Part shown: positions 1-12,504 of the stretch, piece after piece
Numbering within the stretch: the first letter of the stretch is position 1
How the letters are laid out: the number at the start of each line of letters is the position of its first letter
Made by a program: the position numbers and the translations under genes
Notes under the pieces: model-generated
The model's input: the letters and a program-made list of their open reading frames with translations, nothing else
Database searches by the model: none
What the model was told of the DNA's origin: nothing
NCBI GenBank assembly: GCA_964030475.1
Contig: CAXIPT010000001.1
Span: forward strand, 26,351,700-26,415,699
DNA length: 64,000 bases
Direction of reading: 5' to 3'
Origin: Tethya wilhelma
Taxonomy: Eukaryota > Porifera > Demospongiae > Tethyida > Tethyidae

Positions 1-350
1 CACATACTTTGAATGTTATAAAAGTGAATCAGATTGCAGGAAAATCAACCTTACCTAGCCATAAATCTCACAAAATTTTCTGGGGGAGCATGCCCCCAGA
101 CTCCCCTAAATATTTTAATGGTTATTTGTCACATTATACTATGCTCCCCCCTGTTTTTTTGTTAACACTGATTTGCCTCTCCTATAGGCCTAAGTGAAAT
201 TTCTAAAAGAAACCCTGTTCATGAACTTTTATTCCATAAAAATTTGGAGCTATACCTACGGTATTCAACATTACCTGTTTATGTATAGTATAACTATTTC
301 AAAGCCATCTTTGAAAGAGAAAGAAATATTCGTGGGAATTATAGCCTTAC

Positions 351-719
351 CTTCATGAATCCATCAATGGTGTCATATTTCTTTGTCTGGAGCAGCCTCC
401 TGATGTCCCAGAGGAGGTAGACATTGAACTCACTCTGAGCTGCATAGTTCATGATGGAGAACAGGTAGACAATGTCAAAGGTGAAGAAGCCAAACAGAGA
501 GAGAAGGAGAACGATTTTGGTAGCGTCTTCAAATCTGAATGTGTGAGGGTGTGAGGATGTGATAGAGCTAGGATTTAATAATTTTTACAAGGTTTATAAA
601 TTTATCAAAATAGATCTATAAAAGGTACTAAATGTGCACTGACTATAATTTATAAGCTGAGCATGACCATGGACCTCATTATTTACTTACCGTTGAAGGT
701 TTGGTCGTTGACAGCTCTC
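351..719 (-). CDS. partial gene, unidentified multi-pass membrane protein (2 exons)
   Basis: A clear coding exon lies at 351-534. It is flanked on the minus strand by an acceptor (CACATTCAG) and a donor (GTAAGG), and reads 61 codons without a stop. It contains a strong membrane segment (IVLLLSLFGFFTFDIVYLF) followed by an amphipathic stretch (MNYAAQSEFNVYLLWDIRRL). A possible 29-nt upstream exon at 691-719 (reading ESCQRPNLQ) has the right phase and a GTAAGT donor, but it is short and uncertain. An alternative reading starting at an ATG near 768 does not keep frame. I do not recognise the family. Only a fragment is in the window; the gene continues leftward off the edge and its start is not seen. 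Confidence is moderate that the 351-534 exon is coding, low for the micro-exon. Confidence 0.45.
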
Positions 720-1266
720 CTGTCCCAGGGGGTCACAGAACACACAAGGTGACACCCACAACTGATCTTCATGGCTTTGCACCCCTTAGACAGCTCACGT
801 GTTTGATGAAATCCTTTACATTTGACATTTGGCATGCACACTCCAAAGGTAAATTATATCAGTTCAGTCCTCATTGAGCTTTGCCAGCCACAGTAGCCTC
901 ACTCGGCCATGACAACAGCTTGTAGCTTCTGCATCTTAGTCTTCTCTCTTGACACGGGCCATAATTCTGTTTGGGACGAGAGTCACCAGTGTTAAGAGAG
1001 AAAACCAGTGACTTTGAAGCTGTCAGGCATGTGTGGTTCTCTGCACAATTGGTAAAGGTCGTCACAATAACATGCAGCAAAGATTTAGTAGACTAGCGGT
1101 ATGATAGCATGCAAGTTTGTCGACCGATATCAGATCTCACTGAAGCAACAGATTTACGAGGCTGAGTTTGAAAAAGGACGCTGCGTGCAACATGAACTAT
1201 AGGTATTGCAGTATCATAATGCATGCCGGGATATGTGAAAATTGTATTNNNNNNNNNNNNNNNNNN

Positions 1267-1338
<72 letters not shown>

Positions 1339-1414
1339 TTGTATACTCGGGTTGATTTTTCTATCTATATACGTCATATAGAATGTTTTTCCCCTTGTAC
1401 TTGTATTTGTGTAG
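535..1414. other. sequence between two truncated genes, with assembly gap and (CA)n
   Basis: Apart from the possible micro-exon at 691-719 I see no exon here. An 18-base N run (1249-1266) is followed directly by a (CA)n microsatellite (1267-1331). The OPA1 coding exons begin about 80 bases further on, and no upstream OPA1 exon is visible to the left. Confidence 0.7.
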
Positions 1415-4084
1415 GAATGGTATGCTCCGTGAGTCTCAGTTATCAACAAGGAACATGGTGAATGCAGTGACAGAGGAATTTTGGAAGATGGTGAGAGAAT
1501 CCATTGATGACCAGGCACTGCAGTTCAAGAGTAAGAAATTGTAGTCTAAGATCTAAGATTGCCATACATTGTATCAAGTGTACAATGACATTGTTCTCTC
1601 TTTCTTCTTTTTCCTCAGCTCTCCGATACAACCTTGAGGCAGAGTGGAGAAACAGATACCCTGGTGGAAGAACATTGGACAGAGATGATCTCTACGAGCT
1701 GGGGAAGGCAGACATCTTGAACAACGTGGCCAGCCTTCAAGTGCTACAGCCGGTGAAATGGGAGTCACTCCTCATGGATACTCTGTGGGACAAGATGGCA
1801 CCCAGAGTCCTGGACATCTTTGTGGAGGCAGCTCAAGGCCGCTCTCCAGGGTTGGTGGATGAAACACTGTTTTGCACATAAACAATCATTGTCATGCTTG
1901 CAATAATGTATGCATGACAAACTGCTTATCACTATTATGTCTGTTCTATTTTATCCCAGGGAATTCAATACATCTGCTGATATTCAACTCCACAAGTGGG
2001 CTGATAGCCACCAGTTAGCCCAGCTCTGTGCTCAAGTGAGTCAGTCTGACATAAGACTTGTACAGCCAAATCGTACTAGAGCACTAGCCCAAACACCAGC
2101 TCAAACACCTTGAATCTCAGCTTGTTTATGATACACCCTTCTATGCATGCGTGCATGCACATGTTAGGTTGGTACTGACACAATGTTTGATGAGCTGCAC
2201 AGTAAGTTGGAGGAGAGTGATGGAGGGAACAAGTTCCACAACCTGAGTCAAGGGCTGAGGGAGGAGATAGAGAGAATGAGCAGAGAGAAGCATCACTGGG
2301 AGGAGTACAATGTTGACCAACTGGTGAGGGAATCTAAGAACTCATGGTCTTGTTCCCAGCTAGCAGGCCATGGTCTTGTTCCCAGCTAGCAGGCGCCAGG
2401 CCTTCAATACAGCTCCATTCAAGTACTTTTACCTTTACCATAAATTTTGAACTTGTAAGCTAAGGTACACATGCATGCATAATAGGGCAATTAATTTTGG
2501 CTAGAGTTGCTAGGTTCTGGTATGTGTTTACTCTTATAATTCACCTTACCTTATTTAGAAATATGTCCAAATGTCAGCCTTGGATGACAAAGATGTTCCA
2601 TCAGCAGAAGAATGGCAGTCAGCTGTCAGGTTCATGACCTCCTCTTTAAAGAGACAGATCAAGTTGGCTGAAGACACTCTCCAGGAGCTTCAAGGACCAA
2701 CCTCTTACTACGATCGCTGGCTAAGATGGAAGTCACAGTCGGAAAAGGAAGTCAAGAGAATGGTTATTGCTGAGGAGCTGAACAAATTCCTTACAGCTGA
2801 ACCAGTAAGAGTTCTAGGCCAGAGTACTATGGTTCCTTATTATCTTGTACATGTATGTGTTGCAATGTGTTAGTTTGCTGTCTCAAATGAATTTGGTACC
2901 ACTGATTGACATTTTTATTGTACAGCTTGTGGTTTGCAATTTTCAACCTATATCTTTATATGTTAGTGTACTAATACACACACTGTACCTGTAGACTCAT
3001 TCCAACAAGATATTCACTGATGAGATATTGACAGTCCAGAGAGTCCTCAAAACAAAGGGATATGCTGTAACAGAAGATGATGTATGCTAGCTAGCTAGCA
3101 CCATGGTAGCATGCATGTGGTTTAAATTTTTTTGCATACATTTATTTTGCAGATTGCCTACACATGGAAGTATGTCTATCACTTGCATTTTCTCAAGCAA
3201 GCCGAACAAACAGCTCAGAAATGTCAGAGAGGCTACAAGCTCAGGGAGCACAGTTTAGAGGTCAGTATCTAGTACCATGATTGGTCTGTACTTGTAGTAT
3301 ATTTGCCAAGTTCTTCACTGTATCTCTGCTTTTTTATGTCTTGTTGCTTGTTTATTTGTTTGTGTGTTTGCTTTGCTCTTTGTTTGATTTTATTTTTGTG
3401 TTAGTATTCTTGTCCTGAAGTGGAGTTCTTCTGGAGAGTTCAACAAGTCATGAAGAGTTCCTCAAGAACTTTAAGAGTTCAGATACTAGACAGAGAAGGT
3501 AATTACCTATCTAGTAATTTATACTATAGAATAAATTTATTACATGTGTCTGTGTTGTGAACTATAGTTCGGCAGTTGGAACAGCGAGTAAAAGTTATTT
3601 TGGATTCAATAGCATCAAATGAAACAAGAAAGCGAGAATTAATCAGAGGGGATGCTGTTGACAAGGCAGAACAACTCAGTAAGTATCATAATATTATATT
3701 ATTATATACATCATCCCCATGATAGGGAGAGCATGCATTTTGTGTGTGCCTATAAAGTAATTAAGTAACCATTATTATTACATGTATATAGCATTTGTAT
3801 GATCTACTGTATAGCAAAAATTTTCCCTATAGGCTCAAATATTTACTATTTTTGTGGTCACAATCTGATTGCAAAAAATTTTTTTTACTCTGGTTATGCT
3901 CGTAATGATGCAATGTTACACAGAAATAGCCAATACTGTAAAAAATACCGCTAAGTCTATACTATATCCATTGAATCATTATTGCTTGTTAACTTTCTTT
4001 GAATCTTTAGAACAAGTTCGAATGATTCAAGAGAAACTGGACACCTTCCGAGAGGCTCTTTCAAGCCAGCCCAAGAGACACTAG
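1415..4084 (+). CDS. OPA1: OPA1-type mitochondrial dynamin-like GTPase, 3' half (10 exons)
   Basis: The protein is the dynamin-related GTPase that fuses the inner mitochondrial membrane and shapes cristae. Ten exons read through in phase: 1415-1530, 1619-1850, 1960-2035, 2168-2323, 2559-2804, 2995-3081, 3153-3260, 3405-3498, 3568-3678, 4011-4084, giving about 432 residues and a TAG stop. The match to the animal OPA1 C-terminal half is continuous: FWKMVRESIDDQ, the Arg/Trp-rich stalk and paddle region (EAEWRNRYPGGRTLDRDDLY, WESLLMDTLWDK), YYDRWLRWKSQSEKE, and the C-terminal GTPase-effector coiled coil ending KQVRMIQEKLDTFREAL. The GTPase domain, targeting peptide and membrane anchor are absent. 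Their exons are not found upstream, where an N gap and microsatellite intervene, so the truncation is probably an assembly join. A decayed copy of the same exons lies at 21.6-23.7 kb. Confidence 0.93.
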
Positions 4085-5301
4085 GAGACTGACATCCAGT
4101 AACAGTATGTTCAAGACCCTTCATGTATTTTGTATTTTGTTGTATTGATTAGCATAAGGTCATGTAAAATATTATACATATTTGTGTAGAATTACATGCA
4201 CATGTATAGGTATAATTTCTCTAAAAAATTAATTATTGTTATGGAATCGAGTCTAATTTTCTCATGTTATTGAGAATTTTTATGGTGTTACCCTTAATTC
4301 GCGTGTCCACACATGCATATGCATGCATGGGTTACAGCAGTCTTTTTGACTGTCTATATATATGTGTTTGTGTTTGATTCTGTCTATATATCTCAAGAAC
4401 GTAGGGACGTATTTAGGGGATTGCTCAGAGGGCTTAAGCACCCCCTTTGCCGCTGACCGGAAAAAAACATTAGTAATTAATAAGTAATCAAGCCTTTAAC
4501 AATCTCTATTTCTTACTTGTTTGTTCTTTGACACTTATTTTCCTAGCTCATTCATGTCTAAGCTCTTGGTAAACAAACTTCAGAATGGTTTAATTCCCAC
4601 TAGATCGATCGAAAGCACTCAGCAGCTAGCTCCCAACAGTGGTTCAAAGGTCACGATACCGATCACGTGACCCAAAGTGGGTGTGATACGCCAAAATTTT
4701 CTGTGCACTATGCGCACGCAATTTTAGCACCTCCTTACTCTACGCCCCTGGAACATACCCCGTATACAGCCTATTTTGTTAATGTGATTTTTCAGAATTG
4801 ATTTACTTGATTGTGAAGGAATTAACTGAAAGGCAACTGCATAACTTACTTTCTAGGTAAATTTGGCCAATAATAATACTATTATAATAATCTTCTAACC
4901 ATGCTTATTGTTTCAGCATAGTTTGGTAAGGCTAAGGTCAAAGATATTATAAAGAAATGACATTGTATGCCATGTGGCATAACTATTATTTTAAAATTAA
5001 TTGAACAGTCATGTTCATGACTAATAACTATAATTATACTGTATACACATTGGCAAATTTATACTAAATGACTAATTGTGACAATGACTAATTGTGACAA
5101 ATGCACATAATAATTATAACTATAATATATGCTGAATTAATCCTACATAATAATTATATGCATGTTGTTTTTTTTCATGCATATAGCTATACATTACACT
5201 AATCTGAACTAAAGCTGTACGTATGTATGACTATAATATGCTATAATTATCTCAAATTCTCTAGTATTATAGCGGCTCACTAAATGTCAGTCATGCTAAT
5301 T
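4085..5301. other. intergenic, AT-rich
   Basis: Lies between the OPA1 stop and the end of the minus-strand small secreted gene (tail-to-tail). I see AT-rich sequence and a likely old repeat around 4400-4750 (GGACGTATTTAGGGGATT to ACTCTACGCCCCTGG). No coding exon was found. Confidence 0.5.
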
Positions 5302-5802
5302 CTAATAAAAAATTGTAGCTAGTCCAGCTGAGATGATAGCAGTGAGGAGACTCACAGCAGTGTAGACAGAAGTAGCACTACCACAAACTGCGTGCATATA
5401 CATGATTATTACAATTAATAATAGCAAATTCCTTATACATCACAATGTCATATAGATGTTGGGCTTCACATGTATATGGTATAATCATATCACATGCAAT
5501 ACTGAGCTTACTTTCATTGATGGTATTCTGTAAGGATGATGCATATCCAGTTAGAGTATCACCACAGCTAGTGAAAAAAGTGGTGTTAGTGATACACATT
5601 GGTAGAGAGCTACAAAAGCTGTCCAGGTTATCCTATAGATTAAAGTGACGTGCATGGTGAATAAGATATGGTGCATATGCTGTTCATTCAGTATAGTAAA
5701 TAATCATTGTGTGGCAGCTTGCATGAATTACCTGTAACCGAGCTTCTGCAATGTCATTGTAGCAAGAAACTACTCTGGTGAAACAGCCATTTGGATCACA
5801 GA
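5302..5802 (-). CDS. small secreted or surface Cys-rich protein, 3' exons
   Basis: Three exons on the minus strand (5732-5802, 5512-5632, 5302-5387) join in phase with GT-AG junctions. They read VCDPNGCFTRVVSCYNDIAE, then DNLDSFCSSLPMCITNTTFF, then CGSATSVYTAVSLLTAIISA and a stop after ATIFY. The product has spaced cysteines (C-x4-C-x6-C, later C-x5-C-x8-C), two NxT sites in NTT/NTI contexts, and a hydrophobic C-terminal tail of about 20 residues that could be a GPI signal or a membrane anchor. The signal-peptide exon is missing; a foldback repeat starting at 5976 occupies the place where it should be. The gene at 18148-19301 has a related Cys spacing and a signal peptide, so the two appear to be one family. 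I know no named family for it. Confidence 0.55.
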
Positions 5803-5975
5803 CTGCATGCAGTATATTGAAAGACGACGTACAAAATTTATAAGCAATCATGCAATAGTAATATTTCCAACTATAATTATATAATGTATACGGTATATGC
5901 ATAGTGATTGTATTATTATATAGTTAAGAAAAAACCTTATTTATTCACCTTTTGCCTGTAAAGCCATAATATTAT

Positions 5976-6540
5976 CATACGTACGGTAGTACGTATAGTA
6001 GGAATGGGCCGAATGTCCCATAGACACCATACAAAATGTTGGCCACCATAAAAATCTAGTAACACAAAATTAAACCTTCAAAGTTGCTCAGAAGCTCTCA
6101 CTGACAGATTACCAACTGCATGCAAGGCCTACAACTCACAAAAACTTTCTGCAGCACTCGTAGAGAGCGCTAGTGGGAAGCCACCATAGTGCCATTTTTG
6201 TTCTTCTAACTTACGTACTTCCTTACGTACTTCCTAACTGACTTACTTGAAAAGCATTTCCAGAGACCCAGAATGTGTTGAGCCAACTTTGACAGCACAA
6301 AGTAAGTTCTTTTCATGGGTACTACATTCCTTGACACTCGTTTTCATCATAAATAGGCCTAAACAAAAACTAGAAAGCTTTGAAACTTAGCGTATAAATT
6401 CATGTACTACAATGCAGCCATCTTTGTAGGTAGAGTTCAAAGGTCATTATTCACGTGGCATTATTATGCGCATGCGCACTAGCCTCCAGCCTAATGAAGT
6501 GCATGTAGCTGCCACTCAAGCTTTTTGTAGGGACTAACCA
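5976..6540 (+). repeat. foldback element type B, 5' part (truncated)
   Basis: Starts with the shared terminal motif ACGTACGGTAGTACGTATAG followed by TAGGAATGGGCCGAATGTCC, and continues with type B internal sequence (AAACCTTCAAAGTTGCTCAG; ACAATGCAGCCATCTTTGTA). It ends in a (GA)n tract, with an undetermined base at 6554, before the inner foldback seen in full copies. Confidence 0.75.
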
Positions 6541-6554
6541 GTCTCTGATAGTGN

Positions 6555-6594
<40 letters not shown>
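6555..6594. repeat. (GA)n microsatellite next to an undetermined base (6554)
   Basis: Simple GA repeat directly following a single N. It separates a truncated foldback element from the first visible exon of the Eph-type kinase gene. Confidence 0.95.
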
Positions 6595-6596
<2 letters not shown>

Positions 6597-6672
6597 AAAG
6601 TAGCTATGATTGTATGACTATTCTTGCAGTTGTAGTTGGTATTTATTCTTCCCTTTCTTTTTGTCCTTTTAG

Positions 6673-8342
6673 CTACCGTCGAGGCAAAGCAGAGTCAAAG
6701 AGCTGTAAGTTATTACTTTATAATATCCCATTCTGGTCTAGTAAATGTATGCGCAAGTCTGAACAAAAAATTACCACCCTTGGCTAGAATGATGTGGGTA
6801 TAATCATTCTTTTGAGAATTTCAAGGAATAGTTTCCTCACCATCCTGACCCTGCTTGCCATGGACTCAGGTGCCTGAGAATTAGGGGTGGTGCTGAGGTT
6901 AAAAGCTCCCTTGGCACATTGGAACACTCCCTGCCCATGCACCTAAGTGGCTTGTGGGCCCACATGTACATGTGTGCTATGTACATGTTAGTGTGTGTGT
7001 ATTGTAATGGTGCATGTGAAGCTAATAAAGATGGAGACTGGTTTATGTTTGTCACACTCCTCTGTTGACTGTAAGCTTCAGTTTTGAGATTCTCCTCTTT
7101 TCGCCTCCCAACTTTAGCAAATAGCTCGCATTCACTTCAACTTGAGCCTCACCATATACCCTTAGTCTTGTTAGTGTTGAAAGTGTAGCCCACTCTTCGT
7201 AGGGTGCCAGGTGTTAAAATGGCTACTAATAATCAGTTGTGGCAGTGATCTAATTATGTGGTGTCACACACCCAGCCTCTGTGCTCTAGGGTAGAGCTCC
7301 TTTGGGTAGTTTCCTCCCTTTCTTTGCTGCACTTGTAGCCTGGACTGTGGGTACTAGGGTTGACTTTGACAAATTGATCGGTAGTGTGTAAGCTTGACTA
7401 CTCTAGTGTAGCAAGCTAGGGTGTGCATGTGCTGGTTTTGGTTCACTAGATTTCTATAGCTGTGCCGTGGCAACAGAGTCATATGTGTTGCCATACCTGT
7501 ACTTGCTATTTCCTTAGAAGCCTCCTATCTTTTAAGAGTGTACTTGTGTAACAGCTTTATACGCATAAATATTGTGTGTTTGCACATGTGTCCCATGGCC
7601 TCTATCTGGCTACTATATTGCATGTGTGCTTATAATATATGCATGAATGTCTGTACCACGTATCTCAATATATTTCACTGCTTTTAGCAACATGTTGGTC
7701 TACATGTGTTGCATACGTTGCAATTAAGTCTATATTATTTTACACTTCATTTTCTCACTAAATTAATGTACGTAGCTTTTCCTTTTCAATTTTTCACTGT
7801 GTGCAAACACATCACTCCACGTGGTCACCCCTATCTCACACCTGAACCACTCCAGGCTGTTGATAATCTTCAGTGTTTACATTCAACAGCTCTTATAAGG
7901 ATGTCTAGTAGGCACAACACACATCCAGTTATTTTTCTCTTCCAAGATATAGTTTTTTGTCACCTTCCTGTGGGTAGACTAGCCCACTTCACGGGCACAA
8001 ACAGTGTTCACTTTGTGAGCCAAGTTCCCCTGGGGCTGTGAATGATACTCACTGCCATTTAGAGTCAACTATAATGTCCATTGATTCACAAGGTGTGCTT
8101 TGAGTTCCGTTGAAAAGGCTAACATACGTGCATGTAAGATGTACCTACATATGTATGAGCTGTTGTATTATGGCAAAACTCATACTTAAAGGGATGGCCT
8201 AATGTATACTTGAATGGTGCATTTGTGTGGTCTGGATGCTTCTCAGCGACACAAGCTTACATGCATGCTCTTTTTGAAACAGGTGAATGAAAAGTTAATT
8301 GAACTTGACAATCACTATTTTGAATGAGAAGTCCCAGTGTGT

Positions 8343-8395
<53 letters not shown>

Positions 8396-9532
8396 GTACT
8401 TGTATGAGGAAAAGAGAAGGAAAAACGTTTAGCTTAGAACTTTTATGCTGTAGTCATCAGTTTCACTACCTAATGCTAAAAAAAGTGTTTGGCTTGCTTT
8501 ATGATCTGTGTGGGGGTTAACCTAACCTAAGCTAGCAATAACTGTTTTGTATGTTTGAGTATGTATTTTTTATGTTTTTGCTAATGTAAGTATATAATTG
8601 CTAGGGTGGTTTCTAAGTACTAAACCACGCATTTGATGAGCTAGCATTCTAAATATATCCTTATAAGCTATTTTGAGTAAGGTATGTATAAAATGTTTGT
8701 GTGTGTTGTGATGGGATGTATAGACTGGCTCATTTACAGGAAGTTTACTCAGCTTGTTGCTTACTAGCTTCCTCCCTTACTGTTCCAGTGTTGTATCACC
8801 ATGACCATAACAGTACATGGTTAGGGAACTAGCTATACATAGGATATCTAGCCACATGTGCTCATGTACACTAGCTCATTCTCAGACTTACAGATGTTTT
8901 ATGCAAACAACACTGTTGATGTAGCTGTTTCCTGAGGTGAATCCTTAGCCAGTGTGGGTATTGGCTTAGCCTGTGTCAGCTTGTTGTGGGTTGATATCAG
9001 CAAGGAGGGTGTTGTTTAGCTTACTGTACATCAGGCTTCATTCCCAGGCCTTCCCTGGCTCTTATTGTAAAATTTTCTAGTTGCAAAGTTAACCTAGGGA
9101 ATAGTATTTTCTGGAGAAGGACTGGGTATAGGAGGCTACTGTACATCCATCTTGTGCTTAGCAAGGTTTCATAAATTTCCTTTCACAAGCTCTAGATTCA
9201 CTATAGTCATGATGTGAAGACACAACTGTTAAAAGTTCTTCCTGCATTGATCAGTGTGTACACATCATTGTGCATTGATCATGTGTGTACACTGATCCAT
9301 ACCAATTTCTATAATGTGTTGAAATTCTTCCTCCATTGGTTCACCCATGATATCACCCCATCTCCCCTCCACACACAGTCTACTCTGGTGAGGTCATTGA
9401 TCTCCCTACGACTGGTCACAGGATGTATGTTGATCCCTCTGTCTATGCCAGCCCCGATGAGGCCATTCAAGACTTTGCCACGGAGATACCTCCCAAGTCA
9501 CTGCGCCTCGAGGAGGAGATTGGCAGAGGTAC

Positions 9533-9576
<44 letters not shown>

Positions 9577-10127
9577 ACTGTATCTGATGAAATAATTAAT
9601 GTGGGTGCCGGACCATGCTGGTAAATTCAGGGGGTAGTTTCCCAACCATGAGTAATGAAAGATTTTTTTTTTGTTTCCACTTCATTTGATTGTCCATTTA
9701 TACCTATCACATATTATTATGATGATGGTGATTATTTTTACCTGTAGGTGAGTTTGGTACTGTGTATCGTGGCACTTGGAAACAGCAGCCTGGCAAGAAT
9801 ACATCGGTGGCGGTCAAAACACTCAAGGTAAGCAGCTACACTCATAACTATACTATTCACATTGCAATAAGTGTACAGTTGCATGCATGTGTAGCATATG
9901 TGTACATTTGATATTGGCCACCCTTTACCAAATATACCTGTGTTGCTACTGTTCTCCAGCCTGGTTCATCTGTGAAGATGCGCAACGACTTTCTCAACGA
10001 GGCAGCCATCATGGGCCAGTTTGATCATCCCAATGTGATCAGTCTTCATGGCGTGGTGACCAAGGTCGAGCCAGCCATGATAGTGATGGAGTTCATGGAC
10101 AATGGCTCTCTCTACTCTCATCTCAGG
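6673..10127 (+). CDS. Eph-type receptor tyrosine kinase, juxtamembrane and kinase N-lobe only
   Basis: Four exons join in phase: 6673-6704 (YRRGKAESKS), 9379-9528, 9748-9827 and 9960-10127. The second holds an Eph-style juxtamembrane with paired tyrosines (YVDPSVYASPDEAIQDFATE). Then come the glycine loop GRGEFGTVY, the VAVKTL lysine, the helix-C glutamate in FLNEAAIMGQFDHPN, and the hinge region MIVMEFMDNGSLYSHLR. In Eph receptors this part binds ATP, and the juxtamembrane tyrosines control autoinhibition. The catalytic HRD loop, DFG and C-lobe are not found downstream, where an undetermined base at 10183 and repeats follow. The membrane and ectodomain exons are not found upstream either. 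The first exon resembles the post-membrane exon of Eph-B (YQRSKKHS) in position and phase. It is either a gene fragment or one cut by assembly joins. Confidence 0.85.
6705..9378. other. intron of the Eph-type kinase gene
   Basis: A 2.7-kb intron between the 32-nt post-membrane exon and the juxtamembrane exon. It contains a (GT)n microsatellite at about 8337-8393. I see no further exon, although some open stretches exist. A second (GT)n lies in the next intron at about 9535-9574. Confidence 0.55.
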
Positions 10128-10975
10128 GTGAGTGGGTATGGGTTCACTTTTTGGAGGGGTCAGGGATACCATGCATTGCCATNTGTATTGGCAGTATAAA
10201 ACTTGACTCAAGTTTTACTGAGGCTTTTTAACTAAAGTAGTCTGGACACCAGACCCTTTCTTGCTAGGTTTATATATAGAAAGGAAGGGTCTGCTGCCCA
10301 GACTAGCCTTTCAGTGCCGGCGGGTCTCTGATTCTAATCACATGGCACGCCGGATATAATTTTCTTTCTCTACTCTCATCATACACCCTATTGAACAGGA
10401 GGGGCCCCTCACGAGGTGCTAGCAGCTGGTGGTTAATACAGTCCAGTGACATCAGCTACAGGTGTGGGTCCACTGCGGCTCCAGAAGCTGACTATACTGA
10501 GTGTGGAGTCACTGTATACCGGTACAATGACTGTCGCCCGCCTCTGGCTATGGTCCGTGGCACTACTCCTTTGTCATCCGCAGCTAGAGAGTGCCAGTGA
10601 GTGAGTGAGTGAGTGACAGGCTCTGTTAGGAGATGAAGTGAGTGTGACCAGCAGTTCCAGTTCAACTCAGTCACAATTCGATACCTGATTCCAATTCCAG
10701 CTTAAAAGTTATGCATTTCCAAGTGTGTGTTTTGTTTTTTGCTAACTAAAAAGTATGCATAGCCTATGGATTATTGTTCAATTGTATGTGCATCAAATGT
10801 GCCATATGCTTTCACAACTCCACAATTCCAGAGACTGACTTATAGAGGGTCTCTGTCCCGTCCCATCCTGGACCCATGGCCATGACAAGATTAAGTGTTT
10901 GAATCTAAAGCAAGTTCACATGGAGTCAACGGACAAGGTATTACCAGTACCTCAGGCACAACATCAACTGCATGG
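10128..10975. other. non-coding stretch downstream of the kinase exons
   Basis: Contains a single undetermined base (10183) and an imperfect hairpin at about 10237-10305, whose arms begin AGTCTGGACACCAGACCC and end AAGGGTCTGCTGCCCAGACT. No continuation of the kinase domain could be read in any frame. Confidence 0.5.
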
Positions 10976-11189
10976 TACCGTATAGCGGGAAATTTTCGTA
11001 TGATGGAAAAATTTTCGTATTTTTCGTATGCCGTTGGAATGTACAAAAATTAAAACTGTAACTTCCGCATTTACTTTATACAAGTGCACGCCACGTATAC
11101 GAAATTTAAAAGTACGAAAAATTTTTCTGGCGCGTTTTTAACGATTTATGCGAAATTTTGCACCAACGAAATTTTCCTGCTATACGGTA
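10976..11189. repeat. short inverted-terminal-repeat element (MITE-like)
   Basis: A 214-bp element with inverted ends TACCGTATAGCGGGAAATTT and AAATTTTCCTGCTATACGGTA. The interior is rich in TTTTCGTA and its complement. A relative with TACCGTATACCGCTTAATTT ends sits at 56312-56520. There is no coding capacity, so it would be non-autonomous. Confidence 0.75.
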
Positions 11190-11275
11190 TTGTGGTGACT
11201 GAAGGTGAATGTTGATAATTACTTAGTTTGTAAGTTTAGATAGCTTCTTTCTAACAGTTTTTAGATTCCCTAATC

Positions 11276-12255
11276 ATACATACGGTAGTACGTATAGTAG
11301 GAATGGGCCGCCTGTCCCATTGACACAATACAAAATGTTGATGCTTGTAAACTTTCAGGGAAAGAAAGCTAAGCCTTCAACTGCATTTTATAGCCTCTCC
11401 CAGACAGTTTGCTTACTGTATTAAAGAAGAAAACTGGCAGAAAGTTTCTGGAGCACTCTGGAGAGAGCGCTGGCGAGAAGCCACAACAGTGCAATTTTGT
11501 TCTCCCCTTCCTTCCTTCCTTCCTTCCTTCCTAACTGACTTACTTGAACACGATTTCTAGACAAACAAAAGGCATTGAGCCAACTTTGACCATATAGTGG
11601 GACTTCAATTGATGCACAGTACGTCCTTTTTGACTCGTTTGCTGGCGAAAAGGCAGCAAACAAAATCTAGGTAGCTTTGAAACTCTTGATATAAAATACT
11701 GTACTTTTTATTTAGCCTTTTGATGTAGGTAAAGGTCGTCAATTTAGTTAGCCTTTTATGTAGGCAAAGGTCGTCAATGGTTGCATGCATACAATGCGCA
11801 TGTGCATCAAATGCACATTTCTGTTGCTAGTCTTTCCATGCAATTGAGCACCTTAGTGTTTAAAAAAGTGAATGAACAAGTATAATAAAAATTTTATAAA
11901 AATGAGAAGTGTAGGAATGGGCAGTGCGGTAAAAAGCAATGAAACAAGGCAAGTCTCTGAATTTCGGCACATGACTACTTCATTTTTTGTACTCAACTCT
12001 CATACGCTACTGTGAACCTATATACACTCTGCATGCTTGTTACTTTATCTAAATTAATCAAGTGATTGCTTGCATTGACTCATGAGCCAAATGGCTGATA
12101 ATTATCATTGAATGATGGAATTCAAACTTGCAATTGACTCATGAAAATGAAGTAGTCATGTGCCGAAATTCAGAGACTTGCCTTGTTTCATTGCTTTTTA
12201 CCGCACTGCCCATTCCTACACTTCTCATTTTTATAAAATTTTTATTATACTTGTT
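11276..12255 (+). repeat. foldback element type A, forward copy
   Basis: About 980 bp. It begins TACGGTAGTACGTATAGTAG then GAATGGGCC. The type A interior includes TTTCTGGAGCACTCTGGAGA and GGCGAAAAGGCAGCAAACAA. It closes with an inner foldback whose arms run from GTGTAGGAATGGGCAGTGCG (11909) to its complement ending near 12225. A near-identical copy lies inverted at 14142-15085. No protein is encoded. Confidence 0.8.
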
Positions 12256-12439
12256 ATTTATAAAGTACATCTAGTTTGAGAATGCAGATAGAAAAAAAAT
12301 TGAAAAACTTTCAAAATTTAATTTAAATACCATTGAAATGTGCTCGTTCTCCCCATTCTTTTTTGGTTGCTTTCTGGCTTGATATGCCTTACCAGTTAGA
12401 GTTAGCTGTACTAGTTTACATTTACTTCCATAATTGCTG

Positions 12440-12444
<5 letters not shown>
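12256..12444. other. AT-rich spacer
   Basis: Non-coding sequence between the type A foldback element and a (CT)n tract. Nothing recognisable was seen. Confidence 0.5.

Positions 12445-12504
<60 letters not shown>

Noticed and set aside
1168..1518. Open frames rich in Thr-His or Cys-Val repeats at CA/GT tracts, here and at 9.4, 32.7, 35.5, 40.4, 52.3 and 58.3 kb
   Set aside because: They are translations of dinucleotide repeats without splice signals or homology.
7706..8041. 111-codon frame in the kinase-gene intron
   Set aside because: No domain, signal or flanking splice pattern; composition like the surrounding intron.
10391..10600. 69-codon open frame after the kinase exons, considered as a kinase C-lobe exon
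   Set aside because: No HRD, DFG or other C-lobe motif in any frame, and no suitable acceptor in the right phase.
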